Source: Phoronis australis
Taxonomy: Eukaryota > Phoronida > Phoronidae
Assembly: GCA_002633005.1 (NCBI GenBank)
Contig: NMRA01000618.1
Location: forward strand, 118,232 to 182,231
Direction: 5' to 3'
Length of the DNA: 64,000 nucleotides
Positions 23,722-35,853 of the stretch are shown in pieces. The translations under genes and the position numbers were made by a program. Each line of letters starts with the position of its first letter. Position 1 is the stretch's first letter. The notes below the pieces were generated by a model. That model was given only the letters and a program-made list of their open reading frames with translations. It was not told the origin of the DNA and made no database searches.

Positions 23722-25497
23722 GTACATGTACAAATGTATGTTATGTGTTATATGATTTCAAACACTATTAAACATTCTAAATGACCCATCGGAATTTGGG
23801 ATTTTATCTTAGGCTCAGGTCTAAATTGTAGGAAAAAGTTAAGTTGGGGGAAACATTCCCGCTATACAGATTGGGCGTTTCAATAAAAAGGACGCGCATT
23901 CCCTAATAGAAACTGAAAATACTTGTCATTGTGTTCGTTAGTTAATTTAGATACAGTTCCAATTACGGAATAGAATTCGTGAAATATGGAGTAAAATTTA
24001 CTTTGACCGCTCCATTAAGCCTACCGAAGAGGTTTCGACGTGAGAGCTAACTTGTGTCTCGCGCTCACGTTACGGAGTACCAGAGATAACCGGCAGCAAG
24101 AATCATCTATGAGCCAACGTTGATTTTTTACAATAAATTTAGTTTCTGGTTAGCTACATGATACTATCCTGTGGTTGTAGGGATCAAAGTGTGTCGTACT
24201 CACCCCGACATATTTAAAACGGAGGTATAAGAGTGATCGAACTGGAGTAGAAAATGGGTTGGTCACTTCAAGATTCCATAGGTGCTTCGTTTCTTTATTA
24301 CTTGAAAACATGAAACATCTAGTTAACGGCTGAGTGTGTGATTAGTACACTGTACGAGGAATGTCTACTGTCCTTTTTCGTAATGAAGTTTGGACCATAA
24401 TATATCGAGTGGAATAGTTGTTCAAGCAGCGAGAACAAAGAACCCCAAATTGTAAACGTGTCTCACGGCGATTCACGTGTATGAAGTATAGTGTCATTGT
24501 AGCTTAATTCTGAAAAAAAAATCTACGCGAAAGAGAAACGCTGGCCAACGGAAAATGCGGCAGGTACCATGGAAGCGTTCTACTTTTAAAACATGGTTCA
24601 CGTCCAGGAATATTATTTTCAGACTTCCAACTCACGCAGTTCTTGAGCGCAATTGTGAGGCATGGTTTTGCCACTGAAAGTACATGTACAAGTAGACACA
24701 GCGTCTGGAATTGACACAACTTCTGAATTGTAACAAACTGGGTCAGCGTTGTCGCCGTAGGCCTAAATTGCCATATGCAAAAGTAGTTCCGGCAGTTTGG
24801 GCAACTTACATCCATTTGGGTCGGCAATGTCGACTCAAATTGTTTACAAATTACATGTTGTGTATAGTGCGGCTGTTTTATCAATTTGTGGCCGCACAAG
24901 TGCATCACTTTTCAGTTGCTGGAAATCTATTTTATAGTTGTCACATTTATGTCAGCAATATTGAAATTGGAGCTAAGACAAGGACTGCGGGAGGGTAAGT
25001 TATGCCAAAGACTTCATCTGTTAGCCAAGGTACCCGAGGCTGAGAATATTGACTTATGGAACAGAAATTGTGAATTCCTATTATCACAAAATTCACGAAT
25101 GGTATCTCATGATACAGCATTCCAACCTAACAGACCAATCATTTTAAGAATCGCCATTTTGGTAGGTTACGCAAGTAAGGTCTTCAGCATTTTCGCGAAG
25201 AACTCTCGGCATTTCGCGTGATGTCGCGTGATCTTGCTTTTTACCGAGACTTTTGTGTCTACGGAACGTATCCCTGGTCCCGGGCTAACTTTGAAGTCGG
25301 AAGTCGATTCTAAAGCTGACAAAAACTGTCAAAGAAGCTCAAAAGTTAAAAAAAATGAAAAATGAAAACACTATGGCTTGCGGAGTGGGAAATGTTTTTT
25401 AAGCTCCGACGGCAGTGGTTGTTGTATGAGAAGCCTTTATATGCCCATTGCCGATTCTTACTTCCACCCAAAATAAGTCAATTTTACGTCATTTTAG

Positions 25498-25729
25498 TTG
25501 GAGCGTAGAGCCAGCGATGAGGAGGTAATAAATCAACAAATCAAGCAAATAGAAATAAGCATGGAACAACCAGCCCATGCAAACTTACTGGAAAACAACT
25601 TGAAAAAACTGAACGAAAAGGATTCCATTGACTTCACCATCTACAATGTTCAAAGGCGGATAACTGGGAAATTTGGCTCAACTTGGAGGACCACTCAGCA
25701 CGTGCGGTACTTTGCTACGTACATAAAAG
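25498..25729 (+). CDS. CACNA2D: Alpha2delta-like exon 10, copy A
   Basis: The acceptor cattttag keeps phase 0 and the donor aaag|gtgaac leaves phase 1. The peptide starts LERRASDEEVINQQIKQIEI and ends with WRTTQHVRYFATYIK. This is the segment after the first Cache core: in the family, an acidic LDAELEN... helix and a long linker followed by an RxYxWxPV strand. An equivalent exon exists at 29686-29917. Confidence 0.88.
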
Positions 25730-26333
25730 GTGAACATTTGTTTTTAACGCGATAAAAAGATAGGAAAATACTTCTATCCATTGGACCTTGAAAACATCTC
25801 CAGGAGTTGCGCCTGGGGGGAATGACGCGTTGTGCTGTACGTCTGCTACATATATTTGACATGATCAGTAAAAATCAATCACGTTGCTTTGAATTGCCTA
25901 TTTTTCAGATCCTGGTTTTATTTTTGGATTGGCAGTACCGTACCAGGACGAACAATTTCATCACGTGTTGCATACCGAGCGCCCTCTACAGGAAGTCAGA
26001 TTATGTACCCAGGGGAACGATCGCGTTGAAGGCGGTAACAAATAGAACCTTTATCACGACTTATTTGCAGTGTTCTATGTACTTCTTGTCAACAGTAATG
26101 TTTCGTACACTCTTTCTTGCAAAGTCAATCAATATTATTTGTGTTCGTCATGTGTTTCGAAAAAGATCCATCAACAGCTGACTGCTTCCAGATATTAAAA
26201 AACCAAGCTTCTAAAAAAGCCACAGTTATTAAGATAAAACATTACAATTATTCAATATGTCCAGTACATTCTCATGTCGTGCATCCAAGTAAAAAGCGGG
26301 CACTGATTTTATGAAACATTCTTGTGTTTTTAG

Positions 26334-26429
26334 GTGAGAGTTCCTGTGTTTTAGTCTCTACTTCAGCGTTTTGTGGCAAACGCGACCAGCCAGTAACGCC
26401 TCAGGAGCTGCGCCGTTATTTGAACCAAA
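26334..26429 (+). CDS. CACNA2D: Alpha2delta-like exon 11, copy A
   Basis: The acceptor gtgtttttag completes a split GGT codon, giving ESSCVLVSTSAFCGKRDQ and then PVTPQELRRYLNQ. This matches the family strand TDYSLALV and the following linker. The donor caaa|gtacgt leaves phase 1, as exon 12 (39529) requires. The copy B exon at 31661-31756 encodes an almost identical peptide. Confidence 0.87.
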
Positions 26430-26521
26430 GTACGTGCCTATTTATGTAAAAACAGGGTACAGCCTCAAGATGGCGCTGATCAGGTTACATGTAGTTATTT
26501 GAGGCTGCCTTAGGGAAAATC

Positions 26522-26547
26522 AAATGTGTCAGAATTCTGACACATTT
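26522..26547. repeat. Perfect 26-bp palindrome (copy A)
   Basis: Two 13-base arms meet at an EcoRI-type centre (gaattc) with no spacer. The same palindrome sits at 31849-31874 in copy B. Confidence 0.95.
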
Positions 26548-26837
26548 TTACAGCAATCTCAACAATATCATGAGTAACAAGAGTTATCAACTTTGAAATT
26601 TTCTGCAGTATAATATAAAAATGAAAACTAACAGTAGAATACATCAATTTAGGTATAAATTTTTGAAAACATGATGTACTTTGATTCGAAAACAGAATAA
26701 CTCCAAAATGAATGATATTATTAATATGAGAACAGATTAAAAATAATCTTTGTTTAAAACATTAATAAAAATGCCTTCTGATTTATGAATGGCTTCAACA
26801 ACGCCTGCGAAAATAATTAAAATCTGGCTTTGTTTTA

Positions 26838-27160
26838 ATGACGTCAAGGCACCGGCCAATCATTGCGCAGAAGGTATTTACCCTAACCAAGCCTCAAATT
26901 GCTAAACCAATCAGTGACATCTTGAGGTTTTGGGACGAGGCTGGAGCAGGGTATAGTTTCGTAGACGCAGAAAGTAGTTCGATCACGTGCTTAGCATACA
27001 TGGCGATATCTCGCAAAATCATGGCCACGTATTCCCATGAGACAAAATAATGAAAGTGGTATCTTTTGATACTTCAATCCATTATGGATAGCATCCCCCA
27101 GACCTGCGTTTTGTGAGTAGTGTAAACAGAACTACTACAAAAAACATTCGCGCACTCATT
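26838..27160 (+). other. Intron within copy A, ORF not supported
   Basis: A 70-codon ORF here is present in copy B (32165-32377) with only one residue changed and a few base differences. It has no splice context and no recognised family, and both copies could simply be recent duplicates of non-coding DNA. Confidence 0.35.
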
Positions 27161-27174
27161 GGGCGGGGGGGCTC

Positions 27175-27350
27175 GGCGCGAAGTGGGCAAAAAGGTCCGC
27201 CTCGGAGAACCAAAAAGTCCGAGTAAACGAGACATAAGTCCACTAAAAAGGCGTGCTAGCCCCCTTTTTAGTCCTCTCGCTTTTTGTTAGCAAAAGGTCC
27301 ACACCGCCAGAAATTCGAGCCCCCCATATTAAAGGGTGTGTGCGCGCATG
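27175..27350. repeat. Dispersed 0.2 kb repeat family, copy 2 (in duplicate A)
   Basis: Blocks gtgggcaaaaaggtccgcct, gtccactaaaaa, gcaaaaggtcca and cgagcccccc are shared with the copies at 13618 and 53899. Copied to 32509-32685 by the segmental duplication. Confidence 0.85.
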
Positions 27351-27868
27351 GAAAAAATCGACCTCTTTAAATGTTGAGGAAACACAGAACCCTTCGCAAC
27401 ACTAGAACTTCCACGAGCCAAAATACGGAGGCCGCCATTACGTGATCACGTGAGCACGCACCATTCAGGTACTGAAACCAGTGCAGTTCAGCACCCGATA
27501 ACGTACAGTAGATGTGAAGCATATTTAAAGGCCTAGTATGGTGCCCATTTGTACATCTAAAATACGTTCATTGGTGAAAAACATCACAATACTGTGTCAC
27601 ATCATACCCCAGTCGTTAATTAAGTAGGCCTTCGACAATGCAGTAGCCCCATCACGAACCCCATTCAGCGCCAAAAAACTTAAGATGGCGCTTGCCCTAA
27701 TCGAAGTCTATGACATCATCGTTACAAAGAATTTGTCTTTCACCGTCTCTCCACAGTATTGGAATCAGCGATGACTGGCCGTTTAATTTAGTTCAAAATA
27801 CGTGGAATATCAAGGAAACACATTAACTTTTCATTTCATGTCAGCTAATATTACAATTGATCAAAATC

Positions 27869-28751
27869 NNNNNNNNNNNNNNNNNNNNNNNNNNNNNNNN
27901 NNNNNNNNNNNNNNNNNNNNNNNNNNNNNNNNNNNNNNNNNNNNNNNNNNNNNNNNNNNNNNNNNNNNNNNNNNNNNNNNNNNNNNNNNNNNNNNNNNNN
28001 NNNNNNNNNNNNNNNNNNNNNNNNNNNNNNNNNNNNNNNNNNNNNNNNNNNNNNNNNNNNNNNNNNNNNNNNNNNNNNNNNNNNNNNNNNNNNNNNNNNN
28101 NNNNNNNNNNNNNNNNNNNNNNNNNNNNNNNNNNNNNNNNNNNNNNNNNNNNNNNNNNNNNNNNNNNNNNNNNNNNNNNNNNNNNNNNNNNNNNNNNNNN
28201 NNNNNNNNNNNNNNNNNNNNNNNNNNNNNNNNNNNNNNNNNNNNNNNNNNNNNNNNNNNNNNNNNNNNNNNNNNNNNNNNNNNNNNNNNNNNNNNNNNNN
28301 NNNNNNNNNNNNNNNNNNNNNNNNNNNNNNNNNNNNNNNNNNNNNNNNNNNNNNNNNNNNNNNNNNNNNNNNNNNNNNNNNNNNNNNNNNNNNNNNNNNN
28401 NNNNNNNNNNNNNNNNNNNNNNNNNNNNNNNNNNNNNNNNNNNNNNNNNNNNNNNNNNNNNNNNNNNNNNNNNNNNNNNNNNNNNNNNNNNNNNNNNNNN
28501 NNNNNNNNNNNNNNNNNNNNNNNNNNNNNNNNNNNNNNNNNNNNNNNNNNNNNNNNNNNNNNNNNNNNNNNNNNNNNNNNNNNNNNNNNNNNNNNNNNNN
28601 NNNNNNNNNNNNNNNNNNNNNNNNNNNNNNNNNNNNNNNNNNNNNNNNNNNNNNNNNNNNNNNNNNNNNNNNNNNNNNNNNNNNNNNNNNNNNNNNNNNN
28701 NNNNNNNNNNNNNNNNNNNNNNNNNNNNNNNNNNNNNNNNNNNNNNNNNNN
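27869..28751. other. Assembly gap, 883 N
   Basis: Undetermined bases lying exactly between the two duplicate copies. The ORFs reported across it are runs of unknown residues. Confidence 1.
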
Positions 28752-29685
28752 ATGATGAAAGCGTACTTTTAAAACATGGTTCACGCCCAGGAATATTATT
28801 TTCAGACTTCCAACTTACGCAGTTCTTGAGCGCAATTGTGAGGCATGGTATTGCCACTGAAAGTATAAGTAGACACAGCGTCTGGAATTCACAACTTCTG
28901 GATTGTAACAAACTGGGTCAGCATTGTCGCCGTAGGCCTACATTGCCATATGCAAAAGTAGTTCCGGCAGTTTGGGCAACTTATATCCATTTGGGTCGGC
29001 AATGTCGACTCAAATTGTTTACAAATTACATGTTGTGTAAAGTGCACCTGTTTTATCAATTTGTGGCAGCACAAGTGCATCACTTTTCAGTTGCTGCAAA
29101 TCTATTTTATAGTTGTCACTTACATTTATGTCAGCAATATTGAAATTGGAGATAATACAAGGAATGCGGGAGGGTAAGTTATGTCAAAGACTTCATCTGT
29201 TAGCCAAGGTACCCGAGGCTGGGAGTATTGACTTATGGAACAGAAACTGTGAATTCCTATTATCACAAATTTCACGAATGGTATCTCATGATACAGCATT
29301 CCAACCTAACAGACCAATCATTTTAGGAATCGCCATTTTGGTAGGTTACGCTAGTAAGGTCTTCAGCATTTTCGCGAAGCACTCGCGGCATTTCACGTGA
29401 TGTCGCGTGATCTTGCTTTTTAGCGAGACTTTTGTGTCTACGGAACGTATCCCTGGTCCCGGGCTAACTTTGAAGTCGGAAGTCGATTCTAAAGCTGACA
29501 AAAACTGTCAAAGAAACTCAAAAGTTCAAAAAAAACATGAAAAATGAAAACACTATGGCTTGCGGGGTGGGAAATGTTTTTAAGCTCCGACGGCAGTGGT
29601 AAAAGTTTGTTGTATGAGAAGCCTTTATATGTCCATTGCCGATTCTTGCTTCCACCCAAAATAAGTCAATTTTACGTCATTTTAG

Positions 29686-29917
29686 TTGGAGCGTAGAGCC
29701 GGTGATGAGGAGGTAATAAATCAACAAATCAAGCGAATAGAAATAAGCATGGAACAACCAGCCCATACAAAATTACTGGAAAACAACTTGAAAAAGCTGA
29801 ACGAAAAGGATTCCATAGACTTCACTATCTACAATGTTCAAAGGCGTATAACTGGGAAATTTGGCTCAACTTGGAGGACCGTTCAGCACGTGCGGTACTT
29901 TGCTACGTACATAAAAG
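29686..29917 (+). CDS. CACNA2D: Alpha2delta-like exon 10, copy B
   Basis: Same length, acceptor, donor and phases as 25498-25729. Differences include S to G (RAGDEE), Q to R (KRIE), AN to TK and T to V (WRTVQH), along with several silent changes. The frame is intact, so either copy could supply the mature protein. It cannot follow copy A in the same transcript without a frameshift, because exon 11 ends in phase 1 and this exon begins in phase 0. Confidence 0.8.
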
Positions 29918-30418
29918 GTGAACATTTGTTTTTAACGCGATGAAAAGATAGGAAAATACTTCTATCCAATGAACCTTGAAAACATCTCCAGGAGTTGGGC
30001 CTGGGGTGAATGACGCGTTGTGCTGTACGTCTGCTACATACATATTTGACATGATCAGTAAAAATCAATCACGTTGCTTTAAATTGCCTTTTTTCAGATC
30101 CTGGTTTAATTTTTGGATTGGCAGTACCATACCAGGACGAACAATTTCATCACGTGTTGCATACCGAGCGCCCCCTACAGGAAGTCAGATTATGTACCCA
30201 GGGGAACGATCGCGTTGAAGGCGGTAACAAATAGAACCTTTATCACGACTTATTTGCAGTGTTCTATGCACTTCTTGTCTACAGTAATGTTTCGTACACT
30301 GTTTCTTGCAAAGTCGATCAATATTATTTGTGTTCGTCATGTGTTTCGAAAAAGCTCCATCAATAGCTGACTGCTTTCAGATATTAAAAAACCAAGCTTC
30401 TAAAAAGCCACAGTTATT

Positions 30419-31549
30419 CACAGACACTTGGGTTTATCGCAAATGACGTCACTCAATACTATATATAAGAAAACCTAAAGGTTGGACACTTAAACTTTGC
30501 CAAGCCGAGGCTCCCAACTTCAACCGTCCAAAATCCGAATAAAATCTGCATGCACCTCCCTCAGTCTGATGTTGCATAAAACTTCGAAGCCTTATCTTTC
30601 CTAGATCCCATTAACTGTCTTCGTGAGTGGTGAATTGGCGATGAAATTTCCAAAGCAATCTCAAAACTCTGAATCCAAGGACCTGAAATAGTAAACATGG
30701 CGGATTTAAGTTGTGCTTCAACTTGCACGCTTGTCGTAGGTGAAACTTCGAGTTTGAGCAAGCAACCAATATTTCAAATTCAATAATTCTAATCCAAAAC
30801 TCAACTAATTGAGAATGTTAAAGTTAGTATTTTAATGATTATTTGTAACTTTATTCCACTGACTGCTCATTTTAGCCCTTAACTTAGAATATTATTATAT
30901 AAACTGGCGTATCTTGTTTCTCATCTTGACATCACGCACTTTTTTGATTGAAGCACAACAAACACTCGGCCAGAAAACGCAGTCCATGCAAGTATTACAA
31001 TGGGCGTGGCCGACGAGTTAACTCATGGTTTTGGCCAAAAGTAAAACCTTCATAAGAAATCACAGTACATAAAAAACTTCGCATATCAATACAGTATCAG
31101 GATAATATATATTTGACACAAATATGTGAGTAACTACATTTATTTGGCAATAAAGTGCTCTCTGCTTCTCATGATCAAGTAGTCGAGGGATTGACGGCGA
31201 AAGCCGCGCGAAATTAGACTTTCGGATTTAGCTCGCGAGCGTCCTTCAAAAACCCGGATGTGCGAAGACCGTCTGCCATGACATCACGGAATCAGGTCCT
31301 TGAATTTGTGATTTTGGCATTCTTTTGGTATTTTTGTCGCCAAATCACCACTCGACGGCAATTTGAAGAGATCGAGTGAAAGAAAGTATTCTAAGAGTTG
31401 TCCGATGCTAGTTTCGTGGAGTTCCATGCACATTTGAGTAGAAAATTCTGAGCAAACAGATTTCGAGTGTCCAACCTTTATGTTTTCTTATATATATATA
31501 TATATATATTATTGAGTGACGTCAGTAGCGATAAACCCAAGCGCCTGTG
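30419..31549. mobile_element. Non-autonomous DNA transposon with long terminal inverted repeats
   Basis: The element begins cacagacacttgggtttatc and ends with the complement of cacaggcgcttgggtttatc. The inverted repeats extend about 75 bp inward, through tgacgtcactcaata and the aaaggttggacact block. It is flanked by the 8-bp duplication cagttatt (30411-30418 and 31550-31557). The matching site in copy A has a single cagttatt. An 8-bp duplication is typical of hAT and P superfamilies. No transposase ORF is seen in 1131 bp. Confidence 0.93.
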
Positions 31550-31660
31550 CAGTTATTAAGATAAAACATTACAATTATTCAATTTGTCCGACACATTCTC
31601 ATGTCGTGCATCCAAGTAAAAAGCGGGCACTACTTTTATGAAACATTCTTGTGTTTTTAG

Positions 31661-31756
31661 GTGAGAGTTCCTGTGTTTTAGTCTCTACTTCAGCGTTTTG
31701 TGGCAAACACGACCAGCCAGTAACGCCTCAGGAGCTGCGCCGTTATTTGAACCAAA
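31661..31756 (+). CDS. CACNA2D: Alpha2delta-like exon 11, copy B
   Basis: Same boundaries as 26334-26429, with one visible residue change (R to H in CGKHDQ). Ends in phase 1 and is the copy nearer to the next exon, 39529. Confidence 0.8.
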
Positions 31757-31848
31757 GTACGTGCCTATTTATGTAAAAACAAGGTACAGCCTCAAGAAAG
31801 AGCTGATCAGGTTACATGTAGTTATTTGAGGCTGCCTTAGGGAAAATC

Positions 31849-31874
31849 AAATGTGTCAGAATTCTGACACATTT
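31849..31874. repeat. Perfect 26-bp palindrome (copy B)
   Basis: Identical to 26522-26547; both arms are unchanged between duplicates. Confidence 0.95.
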
Positions 31875-32508
31875 TTACAGCAATCTCAACAATATCATGA
31901 GTAACAAGAGTTATCAACTTTGAAATTTTCTGCAGTATTATATAAAAATGAAAGCTAACAGTAGAATACATCAATTTAGGTATAAATTTTTGAAAACATG
32001 ATGTACTTTGATTCGAAAACAGATTAACTCCAAAATGAATGATATTATTAATATGAGAACAGATTAAAAATAATCTTTGTTTAAAACATTAATAAAAATG
32101 CCTTCTGATTGATGAATGGCTTCAACAACGCCTGCGAAAATAATTAAAATCTGGCTTTGTTTTAATGACGTCAAGGCACCGGTCAATCATTGCGCAGAAG
32201 GTATTTACCCTAACCAAGCCTCAAATTGCTAAACCAATCAGTGACATCTTGAGGCTTTGGGACGAGGCTGGAGCAGGGTATAGTTTCGTAGACGCAGAAA
32301 GTAGTTCGATCACGTGCTTAGCATACATGGCGATATCTCGCAAAATCATGGCCACGTATTCCCATGAGACAAAATAATGAAAGTGGTATCTTTTGATACT
32401 TCAATCCATTATGGATAGCATCCCCCAGACCTGCGTTTTGTGAGTAGTGTAAACAGAACTACTACAAAAAACATTCGCGCACTCATTGGGCGGGGGGGCT
32501 CGGCGCGA

Positions 32509-32685
32509 AGTGGGCAAAAAGGTCCGCCTCGGAGAACCAAAAAGTCCGAGTAAACGAGACATAAGTCCACTAAAAAGGCGTGCTAGCCCCCTTTTTAGTC
32601 CTCTCGCTTTTTGTTAGCAAAAGGTCCACACCGCCAGAAATTCGAGCCCCCCATATTAAAGGGTGTGTGCGCGCATGGAAAAAAT
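32509..32685. repeat. Dispersed 0.2 kb repeat family, copy 3 (in duplicate B)
   Basis: Counterpart of 27175-27350 by segmental duplication. Confidence 0.85.
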
Positions 32686-34657
32686 CGACCTCTTTAAATG
32701 TTGAGGAAACACAGAACCCTTCGCAACACTAGAACTTCCACGAGCCAAAATACGGAGGCCGCCATTACGTGATCACGTGAGCACGCACCATTCAGGCACT
32801 GAAACCAGTGCAGTTCAGCACCCGATAACGTACAGTAGATGTGAAGCATATTTAAAGGCCTAGTATGGTGCCCAAATGACTATTTTTACATCTAAAATAC
32901 GTTCATTGGTGAAAAACATCAAAATACTGTGTCACATCATACCCCAGTCGTTAATTAAGTAGGCCTTCGACAATGCAGTAGCCCCATCACGAACCCCATT
33001 TAGCGCCAAAAAAATTTAGAAGGCGCTTACCCTAATCGAAGTCTATGACATCATCGTTGCAACGAATTTGGCTTTCACCGTCTCTCCACAGTATTGGAAT
33101 CAGCGATGACTGGCCGTTTATTTTAGTTCAAAATACGTGGAATATCAAGGAAACACATTAACTTTTCATTTCATGTCAGCTAATATTACAATTGATCAAA
33201 ATCATTACCTTAAGAATTTTTTATTCAATTATTTAGCACACATTCTAATACGGGCCCATATGGGAATCCCCGGGAGTGTGACTGGAGCCGCCGAAACAAA
33301 ACGCTTCGTCTGAATTGTTATAAGCAATTTTACAATGTTTATTATAAAGTGTAATTTGCTTGATACAAAAATTTTGATGTTAGGAACTTTGCATTCATGT
33401 CTTTTTGAAGCCGAATGTGTGAAAGCTGCGCAATTCCAATACGGGCGGCTGTCGAGTGTCTGTCTTGTATTGGTATAAGGGACAAAAGGCCGTTTAATTT
33501 GGTGCAAAATACTTGGAAACTTTACAACACATGTCAGCTTGATCTTTTCGTACAAAGCAATTATATACAAATTCATTAAAAATTTTATATTAGAAACTCA
33601 TGTTTCAAAATAAGTCGCCTTGAAATGCCGCAACCCGTAATCGGCGCCATTTTGACTAGGTCAAACTCAAACAATTGAAAATTTAATAGCAATACGACAT
33701 TGTGAGTGCCTGTAATAAATCAAAACTAGGAAATAAAGTCTGGATTGCCTGAAAACATACCCAATTATAAGAATTTATAATCAATTGAACGTTTTAAATT
33801 CAGTCTCAGAATTCCGTTAGGCCTAGGGGATCGCCGGACCCAAATCACACAGAATATTCTGGATTTGGGCCGGAACAGTAACACAAAACGTCGAAGTGCA
33901 CACTGCGGATATTTTTGTAGCCAGCCATCTAGCTTTTTCAAGACTATCGCCAAAATACAGCAAGATAACACTGTGAATTGAGCTCTGTTAAACCTCGAAA
34001 TTTCATACAGGCCGGGTATGAGTTGGGTTAGTCACCTCGTCGTGAAACTTATATCGCAGAGCCAACGACCGACGGCCGGGGCGCATGCAAAATCTGGGAC
34101 ACTCATCTTACTCGTTACCAGTCGTTTAAGTGAAGAACAATCTAATAAACGTCATTTTCTAGCATTACTCTCAGCCTTTTGAGTTTTGTAACGAAGAAAG
34201 TCTGCCGTCGTTTTGAAAACAGTACGCTCGTGACACGCGCACGCGCCGCACTAAAATTTTGCGACTTCTTTTTGGACATGATGACAGCTTCGCAGCAGTA
34301 AAGTTGGTTCTAAATTCGGTTTACTGGTCTTAAAAACTCTTATAAGTTGAAACAAAATGAAACCAGTTCAGACAATTTGTTGTGACAGTACGCAACCTCG
34401 TGACAGCAAGGTCACAGTTGATAGAAGAATAAATCGGGGAAAAGAAACTGTTCACGTCAGGTGACGTATTTGTCAAAAGCCGACTAACAAGAGCGCTCTT
34501 CAATGTTAGCCGAGTAGACGAGCGGTAGAACGATAATTCTTCCAACACCGGTAAATAATTTGGTTTACTCATAGAGCGGTGCTGCTTTTAATGGCACTAC
34601 TTTTGAGTCCGATTTTATTTAGTAATTTTTACCCACATCGGCGCGAAGCTGTAGATT

Positions 34658-35191
34658 TTGGTATACAGCTTTGCACCTAGCCTAAAACAGATCTTGCCGA
34701 TCGGGAATCTTTGTCGACAGTCCTTGTCGTGGATACGCATCTATTCCACTAACGGCACACGACAGGATCGGTTTGGAAATTGTGCAAATGTATACCATTG
34801 CCGCCGACATTGCAACACCCTCATACCACACGAAGTGGCAGTTTATCCCAGAGATCGAAAACTACAGAACGTCCAAGAAATGGCACTCAGCTATTACGGA
34901 GTACGGCTTCCGAGTAATTTCGTGGCCACGATGATGTCACATGAACCACTATACGCTGATTGGTTGAGATTTTTTTTTCTGGGGCGCTCGAAGGGGCTAC
35001 GAATTATGAGCGGTGTAATTTGCGTTGCAATTAGTTACTTTCCGTGGTATGAAAGAAACAAAAACAATATTATTGTGAACAGTACTTGCATTTCTGATGT
35101 CAAAAAGTGTTTTAGCCGCTGGAGGCTGTCTTTAAACCATTTAAATCGTGGCAGAGTCGCAGTCTACTTCATTGCCAACGTCACTGGCTAA
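34658..35191 (+). other. Longest unassigned ORF, 177 codons
   Basis: An open frame of 177 codons from ATG to TAA in intron 11. It includes CRRHCNTLIPHEVAVYPRDR and later a hydrophobic IMSGVICVAISYFPW stretch. No motif or family was recognised and no splice site suggests inclusion in the surrounding gene. It could be chance or a decayed element. Confidence 0.25.
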
Positions 35192-35853
35192 AAGTTACAC
35201 TGTTGTATTTTATAATATCGCAGTGCTATGTTTACAAAACTATAGATTTCGTCAGCTTCAGGCTTGTGATTTGTAGACCAGAGTCGCCGTCAGCAGACAA
35301 TGTAATGCAACGAACTTAACTGCATGTTTGATTTTTCAACAGTACCCTTAAATATGAGTATCGTTACTAGGTATTTCGATACCTGTCATACCCCCGACTC
35401 GCAAAGCATTCACAAATTTGACAGTAGTTATATTACAAACTGCTCATGACTCTTCTGCTAATGTTGAATAACCGTAAAAGATGGCAATATCGTTTACTGT
35501 GTAATTATCGTTTTCTTGTGCGATGTCTAAATATTCGAACAACACTAATAACTGATCTCATGATGATGATTCTTTTTAAATTTCATCTACACACAGATTT
35601 CATGAAGCGGTCTCCAAACCGATAATTTTTTTCTTTAAATAATACATAGATGTGGGAAGTAACGAACCTGGTCGCCACTCCTGCATGTGAATTCGCTGAC
35701 TTAAAAAGACACTTCCATACAAAAAGAATTCATGTAAATCATTATTAAAAAGTGGTTTGAGCCACTTGGCATTCTTATAAGTGCAGGAATTATTCAAATA
35801 TGATTTAGTTTGTGGTTTTGCTCCACTGTTTGTGCCTCACTCAGTTTCATCAA

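Larger units (their letters stand above)
24568..27868 (+). repeat. Segmental duplicate, copy A (3.3 kb)
   Basis: Aligns with 28752-33204 along its length at high identity, with scattered substitutions and small indels. It runs up to the first base of the N gap, so its right end is unseen. It contains one complete pair of alpha2delta exons (25498-25729, 26334-26429) and their introns. Position 26223-26230 (cagttatt) is the empty site matching the transposon insertion in copy B. Confidence 0.95.
28752..33204 (+). repeat. Segmental duplicate, copy B (4.45 kb including a 1.13 kb insertion)
   Basis: Begins at the right edge of the N gap and follows copy A to 33204, where copy A enters the gap; the sequence after 33204 is single-copy here. 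Without the insertion at 30419-31549 and its 8-bp duplication, its length (about 3313 bp) nearly equals that of copy A (about 3300 bp). Confidence 0.95.

Noticed and set aside
24504-24908. 134-codon minus-strand ORF
   Set aside because: The frame is broken in copy B of the duplication (28889-29083 region), and it has no splice context or known family.
27802-29143. Long ORFs of 300-428 codons on both strands
   Set aside because: They cross the 883-base N gap and consist mainly of unknown residues.
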